Shown: in pieces, positions 60,155-64,000 of the stretch
Numbering within the stretch: position 1 is the first letter of the stretch
How the letters are laid out: each line of letters opens with the position of its first letter
Assembly (NCBI GenBank): GCA_963837515.1
Contig: CAWINT010000001.1
Location: 186,001 to 250,000, forward strand
Origin: RYN-230 sp963837515
Lineage (GTDB): Bacteria > Actinomycetota > Actinomycetes > Streptosporangiales > Streptosporangiaceae
Length of the DNA: 64,000 nt
Reading direction: 5' to 3'
Notes under the pieces: generated by a model
Told to the model about the DNA's origin: nothing
Seen by the model: only the letters and a program-made list of their open reading frames with translations
Database searches by the model: none
Translations under genes and position numbers: made by a program

Positions 60155-60793
60155 GTGAGCACGCCTCCGGCCTTCGGGGACCCGACCCGGATCCTGGCGC
60201 GCACCGCTGAGGCGGCGCCGCCGGGAATCACCGACCAGATTTTCAACCGGCTGCTCCGGCACCGGATCATCTTCCTGGGCCAGCAGGTCGACGAGGACCT
60301 CGCCAACCGGATCTGTGCCGAGCTGGTGCTGCTCGCCGCGGAAGACGACAAGCGCGACATCGCCATCTACATCAACTCACCGGGTGGCTCGGTCTACGCC
60401 GGCCTGGCGATCTACGACGTGATGCAGTACGTGCCGAACGACATCGCCACCTACGCGATGGGCATGGCCGCCTCGATGGGCCAGTTCCTGCTGGCGGCCG
60501 GGACACACGGGAAGCGCTACGCGCTGCCGCACGCCAGCATCCTGATGCACCAGCCCTCGGGCGGGATCGGCGGGACCGCCTCGGACATCCGGATCCAGGC
60601 CGAGCAGATGCTCTATATCAAGCGGAAGCTGGCCGAGCGCACCTCGTTCCACACCGGGCAGACGGTCGAGCAGATCGAGAAGGACGCCGACCGGGACCGC
60701 TGGTTCACCGCCGACCAGGCCAAAGAGTACGGCTTCGTGGATCACGTCATCCGCAGCGCTCTCGAGGTCGACTCCCAGGGGCCGGTCTCATGA
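60155..60793 (+). CDS. clpP1: ATP-dependent Clp protease, proteolytic subunit 1
   Basis: A 212-residue serine peptidase from GTG 60155, with GAGGAG six bases upstream; ATG 60134 is an alternative. The catalytic triad is Ser107 (GMAASMGQ), His132 (MHQPSG) and Asp181 (RDRW). Other family marks are YINSPGGSVYAGLAIYD. It forms heptameric rings and, in actinobacteria, joins ClpP2 in a mixed tetradecamer fed by ClpX or ClpC. The clpP2 start follows after 28 bases. The tail is 12 residues after the VDHVI motif. Confidence 0.96.
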   Translation: MSTPPAFGDPTRILARTAEAAPPGITDQIFNRLLRHRIIFLGQQVDEDLANRICAELVLLAAEDDKRDIAIYINSPGGSVYAGLAIYDVMQYVPNDIATYAMGMAASMGQFLLAAGTHGKRYALPHASILMHQPSGGIGGTASDIRIQAEQMLYIKRKLAERTSFHTGQTVEQIEKDADRDRWFTADQAKEYGFVDHVIRSALEVDSQGPVS

Positions 60794-60821
60794 ATCCCGA
60801 TCCCGAGCGGAGGAACCGCAA

Positions 60822-61466
60822 GTGAGCACCACCATCCGGAGACTAACCGAGTCTCGTTACGTCCTGCCCTCGTTCGTGGAGCGCACCTCGTACGGGGTCA
60901 AGGAGATGAACCCGTACAACAAGCTCTTCGAGGAGCGGATCATCTTCCTCGGCGTGCAGATCGACGACGCGTCGGCCAACGACGTGATGGCCCAGCTCAT
61001 CACGCTGGAGTCGATCGACCCGGACCGCGACATCCTCATCTACATCAACTCGCCCGGCGGGTCGGTGACCTCGATGATGGCGATCTACGACACGATGCAG
61101 TACGTCCAGCCGGAGATCTCCACGATCTGCATCGGGCAGGCGGCCTCGGCCGCCGCGGTGCTGCTGGCCGCGGGCGCCCCGGGCAAGCGCCTGGCGCTGC
61201 CCAACGCCCGGATCCTGCTGCACCAGCCGGCCACCGAGGGTGGCTACGGCCAGTCCTCTGACCTGGAGATCCAGGCCCGGGAGATCCTCCGGATGCGGTC
61301 GTCCATGGAGTCGATCGTGGCCCGGCACACCGGCCGGACGGAGGAGCAGGTCCGTCGGGACATCGAGCGGGACAAGTTCTTCACCGCGGCCGAGGCCAAG
61401 GAATACGGTCTGGTCGATGAAGTTCTGACGAGCCTGAAGCGGCGGGCCGAGGTAGGGTCGTCGTAA
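60822..61466 (+). CDS. clpP2: ATP-dependent Clp protease, proteolytic subunit 2
   Basis: A 214-residue partner of ClpP1, start GTG 60822 with CGGAGGAA seven bases before. The triad is Ser109 (GQAASAAA), His134 (LHQPATEGG) and Asp184 (RDKF). It is of the ClpP2 subtype by its N-terminus (RYVLPSFVERTSYG), known for interaction with the ATPase rings. It is followed by 165 bases holding a GGCGGGG/CCCCGCC hairpin before clpX. Confidence 0.96.
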   Translation: MSTTIRRLTESRYVLPSFVERTSYGVKEMNPYNKLFEERIIFLGVQIDDASANDVMAQLITLESIDPDRDILIYINSPGGSVTSMMAIYDTMQYVQPEISTICIGQAASAAAVLLAAGAPGKRLALPNARILLHQPATEGGYGQSSDLEIQAREILRMRSSMESIVARHTGRTEEQVRRDIERDKFFTAAEAKEYGLVDEVLTSLKRRAEVGSS

Positions 61467-61631
61467 TCAGGAGGATTCACCCTCCCCGGCGGCCGGCCCC
61501 GGGTTTCTGCTCTCGCGGCAGGGGGCCCGGAGGCGGTACCGTCGGACGTAAGCGCATGGATGGCTCGGCGGGGCTCCCCGCCACCGTCAGCCCGTGGGGG
61601 GGCTGGCGGCCCCAGGTAAAGGAGTAGCTGG

Positions 61632-62915
61632 GTGGCTCGCATCGGCGATGGTGGTGACCTGCTGAAATGCTCTTTCTGTGGGAAGAGCCAGAAGCAAGTC
61701 AAGAAACTCATCGCCGGGCCGGGGGTGTACATCTGCGACGAGTGCATCGACCTGTGCAACGAGATCATCGAAGAGGAACTGGCTGAGCCGTCCGAGCTCC
61801 GGTGGGACAGCCTGCCCAAGCCCCGGGAGATCTACGAGTTTCTCGACGCCTACGTGATCGGGCAGGAGAAGGCCAAGAAAGCCCTGTCCGTGGCGGTGTA
61901 CAACCACTACAAGCGGGTCCAGTCCGGCGGGGACACCCGGCCGGGCGACGACGGCGTGGAACTGGCCAAGTCCAACATCCTGCTGCTCGGCCCCACCGGC
62001 TCCGGCAAGACGCTGCTGGCGCAGACGCTGGCCCGGCTGCTGAACGTCCCGTTCGCCATCGCGGACGCCACCGCGCTCACCGAGGCCGGGTACGTCGGCG
62101 AGGACGTCGAGAACATCTTGCTCAAGCTGATCCAGGCGGCCGAGTACGACGTCAAGAAGGCCGAGACCGGGATCATCTACATCGACGAGATCGACAAGAT
62201 CGCCCGGAAGAGCGAGAACCCGTCGATCACCCGGGACGTGTCCGGCGAGGGCGTGCAGCAGGCCCTGCTCAAGATCCTGGAAGGGACCACCGCGTCGGTC
62301 CCGCCGCAGGGCGGCCGCAAGCACCCGCACCAGGAGTTCATCCAGATCGACACCACGAACGTGCTGTTCATCTGCGGCGGCTCGTTCTCCGGGCTGGAGA
62401 AGATCATCGAGCAGCGGGTCGGCAAGTCCGGGATGGGCTTCGGGGCGGTGCTGCGGGTCAAGAACGACCGGGCAAATAACGACCAGTTCGCCGACGTGAT
62501 GCCGGAAGACCTGCTCAAGTTCGGCATGATCCCGGAGTTCGTCGGCCGTCTCCCGGTCATCACCAGCGTGCACAATCTGGACCGCGATGCGCTGATCCAG
62601 ATCCTCACCGAGCCGCGCAACGCCCTGGTCAAGCAGTACCGGCGGCTGTTCGAGCTGGACGGCGTGGACCTGGAGTTCATCGACGACGCCCTGGAGGCCG
62701 TGGCCGACCAGGCCATCCTGCGCGGCACCGGCGCGCGCGGGCTGCGCGCGATCCTGGAGGAGGTTCTCCTCTCGGTGATGTACGAGGTGCCCAGCCGCAA
62801 GGACGTCGAGCGGGTCGTGATCACCGGCGCCGTCGTGCTGGAGCACGTCAACCCGACCCTCGTGCCCCGCGGCACCACTCCCACCCGCCGCACCCCCCGC
62901 GAAAAGTCCGCGTAA
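61632..62915 (+). CDS. clpX: ATP-dependent protease unfoldase ClpX
   Basis: A 427-residue AAA+ unfoldase. The N-terminal zinc domain has Cys13, Cys16, Cys35 and Cys38 (CSFC and CDEC). Walker A is GPTGSGKTLLAQ, Walker B IIYIDEIDKIAR, the pore and RKH loops include GGRKHPHQEF, and the ClpP-docking loop lies in the SGMGFGA segment. The start is GTG 61632 with AAAGGAG seven bases upstream. It delivers unfolded substrates to the ClpP1P2 peptidase encoded just before. Confidence 0.96.
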   Translation: MARIGDGGDLLKCSFCGKSQKQVKKLIAGPGVYICDECIDLCNEIIEEELAEPSELRWDSLPKPREIYEFLDAYVIGQEKAKKALSVAVYNHYKRVQSGGDTRPGDDGVELAKSNILLLGPTGSGKTLLAQTLARLLNVPFAIADATALTEAGYVGEDVENILLKLIQAAEYDVKKAETGIIYIDEIDKIARKSENPSITRDVSGEGVQQALLKILEGTTASVPPQGGRKHPHQEFIQIDTTNVLFICGGSFSGLEKIIEQRVGKSGMGFGAVLRVKNDRANNDQFADVMPEDLLKFGMIPEFVGRLPVITSVHNLDRDALIQILTEPRNALVKQYRRLFELDGVDLEFIDDALEAVADQAILRGTGARGLRAILEEVLLSVMYEVPSRKDVERVVITGAVVLEHVNPTLVPRGTTPTRRTPREKSA

Positions 62916-63104
62916 CCACGAAAGTCCCCGGACTTCCAGCCGTTCCCCATCAGCGGGGGTCGGCCGATGTGCCGCAGGCGTACCGATACGCACCCCAGCC
63001 ACAGCCTGACCGCGCCGGCCGTGTAAACCGAAGATGCACGCACGGCGGCCAGCCAGCGGCGCATCGGTCGGCCCCCGCCCCCCGCCGCACTAGACTCGGC
63101 TGTC

Positions 63105-64000
63105 GTGAGTGCAGACTTGACACAGCGGCGCACGGATCTCCCCCCGCAGTACGTGCCGGGCGATGTAGAGGACCGGCTGTATGAGTCGTGGGACAAGCGC
63201 GGGCTGTTCGGCGCCGACGCGGCCGCCGCGGGGCCGGGTGCGCCACCGTTCTGCGTGGTGATCCCCCCGCCGAACGTCACCGGCTCGCTGCACATCGGTC
63301 ATGCGCTCAACCACACGCTGATCGACGCGCTGGTGCGCCGCCGCCGGATGCAGGGGTACACGGCCCTGTGGCTGCCCGGCATGGACCACGCCGGGATCGC
63401 CACCCAGAACGTGGTCGAGCGGGAACTGGCCAAGGAGGGCCTGAGCCGTCACGACCTCGGCCGCGAGGCGTTCGTCGAGCGGGTCTGGCAGTGGAAGGCC
63501 GAGTCCGGCGGCAAGATCCTCGGCCAGATGCGCCGCCTCGGGGACAGCGTGGACTGGTCCCGGGAGCGGTTCACCATGGACGAGGGCCTGTCCCGGGCGG
63601 TGCAGACCATCTTCAAGCGCCTTTTCGACGACGGCCTGATCTACCGGGCCGAACGGATCATCAACTGGTGCCCCCGCTGCCTCACCGCGCTGTCCGACAT
63701 CGAAGTCGATCACAGCGACGAGGACGGCGAACTGATCTCCATCCGCTACGGGGACGGGGACGACTCGATCGTGGTCGCCACCACCAGGGCCGAGACCATG
63801 CTCGGCGACACGGCGGTGGCGGTGCACCCCGACGACCCCCGTTACGCGCACCTGGTCGGCCGGGACGTGGAACTGCCGCTGTCCGGCCGCCGCATCCCGG
63901 TGGTCGCCGACCCGCACGTGGATCCGGAGTTCGGCACCGGCGCGGTCAAGGTCACCCCGGCGCACGACCCGGACGACTTCGAGATCGGCCGGCGGCACAA
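63105..64000 (+). CDS. valS: Valyl-tRNA synthetase, N-terminal part (cut by window edge)
   Basis: The GTG at 63105 opens a frame that runs off the window after 298 codons. It shows the class I HIGH signature in PPPNVTGSLHIGHALNHTL, then LWLPGMDHAGIATQ, the zinc-type INWCPRC, and the editing domain (VATTRAETMLGDTAVAV; FGTGAVKVTPAHD). It charges tRNA-Val. No ribosome site is seen; TAGACT eight bases before the GTG could be a -10 box of a leaderless transcript. The gap from clpX (62916-63104) has no other gene. Confidence 0.93.
   Translation, partial: MSADLTQRRTDLPPQYVPGDVEDRLYESWDKRGLFGADAAAAGPGAPPFCVVIPPPNVTGSLHIGHALNHTLIDALVRRRRMQGYTALWLPGMDHAGIATQNVVERELAKEGLSRHDLGREAFVERVWQWKAESGGKILGQMRRLGDSVDWSRERFTMDEGLSRAVQTIFKRLFDDGLIYRAERIINWCPRCLTALSDIEVDHSDEDGELISIRYGDGDDSIVVATTRAETMLGDTAVAVHPDDPRYAHLVGRDVELPLSGRRIPVVADPHVDPEFGTGAVKVTPAHDPDDFEIGRRH

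Overview
The window is chromosomal DNA of a GC-rich actinomycete. Codons strongly prefer G or C in third position, GTG starts are frequent, and the right end has the actinobacterial order tig - clpP1 - clpP2 - clpX - valS. Gene content (secondary stress clusters, LAL regulators, two ClpP proteins, many IS remnants) suggests a soil filamentous actinomycete, perhaps Streptosporangiales or a relative, but the sequence alone does not fix the genus.

Layout. (1) 1-18.4 kb is an accessory region full of decayed mobile DNA: IS1380, IS66, IS110 and rve-type transposase fragments, a frameshifted tyrosine integrase and one complete IS3 element. Between them lie a prolyl oligopeptidase, a MazF toxin whose antitoxin gene carries an internal stop, an acyl-CoA ligase, VOC proteins, small membrane proteins, a secreted protein of unknown function and a markedly AT-richer two-gene unit (15.0-16.7 kb). 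That unit encodes a TIR-like/macro-domain fusion followed by a DUF1810 protein and looks like an imported defence or NAD-signalling module. (2) 18.8-30.1 kb holds a DinB protein, an ECF sigma gene with a frameshift, its membrane partner, a four-gene MacB/FtsX-type ABC exporter and a geranylgeranyl-reductase-like flavoprotein. The sigma gene and the first ABC gene share a nearly identical upstream-plus-start sequence, which suggests co-regulation. (3) 30.2-58.3 kb is a dense stress/energy island: small membrane proteins (SfLAP, RDD, DUF7144, DUF1269, SHOCT, HdeD), a K+ channel, a protein with 13 nine-residue repeats, two GH15 glycosidases, DUF2252, DUF389, a cyclase/dehydrogenase pair, NDH-2, a Zwf-like dehydrogenase, CydAB, a GMC oxidoreductase and a split LAL regulator. 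A dyad, TCACCC-N5-GGGTGA, recurs about a dozen times, nearly always in its gene starts and intergenic gaps, and is the best evidence that the island is one regulon. (4) 58.4-64.0 kb is housekeeping: trigger factor, both ClpP peptidases, ClpX and the 5' part of valS.

How it may work together. The island combines alternative electron transport (NDH-2, cytochrome bd, a GMC dehydrogenase), NADPH supply (Zwf-like), storage or trehalose-type sugar hydrolysis (GH15) and membrane or ion homeostasis. This resembles low-oxygen or dormancy clusters of other actinomycetes (known for DevR/OsdR-type clusters; inferred here). Several genes in the window are broken by single shifts in homopolymers or GC-rich runs. 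Some of these may be sequencing errors rather than true decay.
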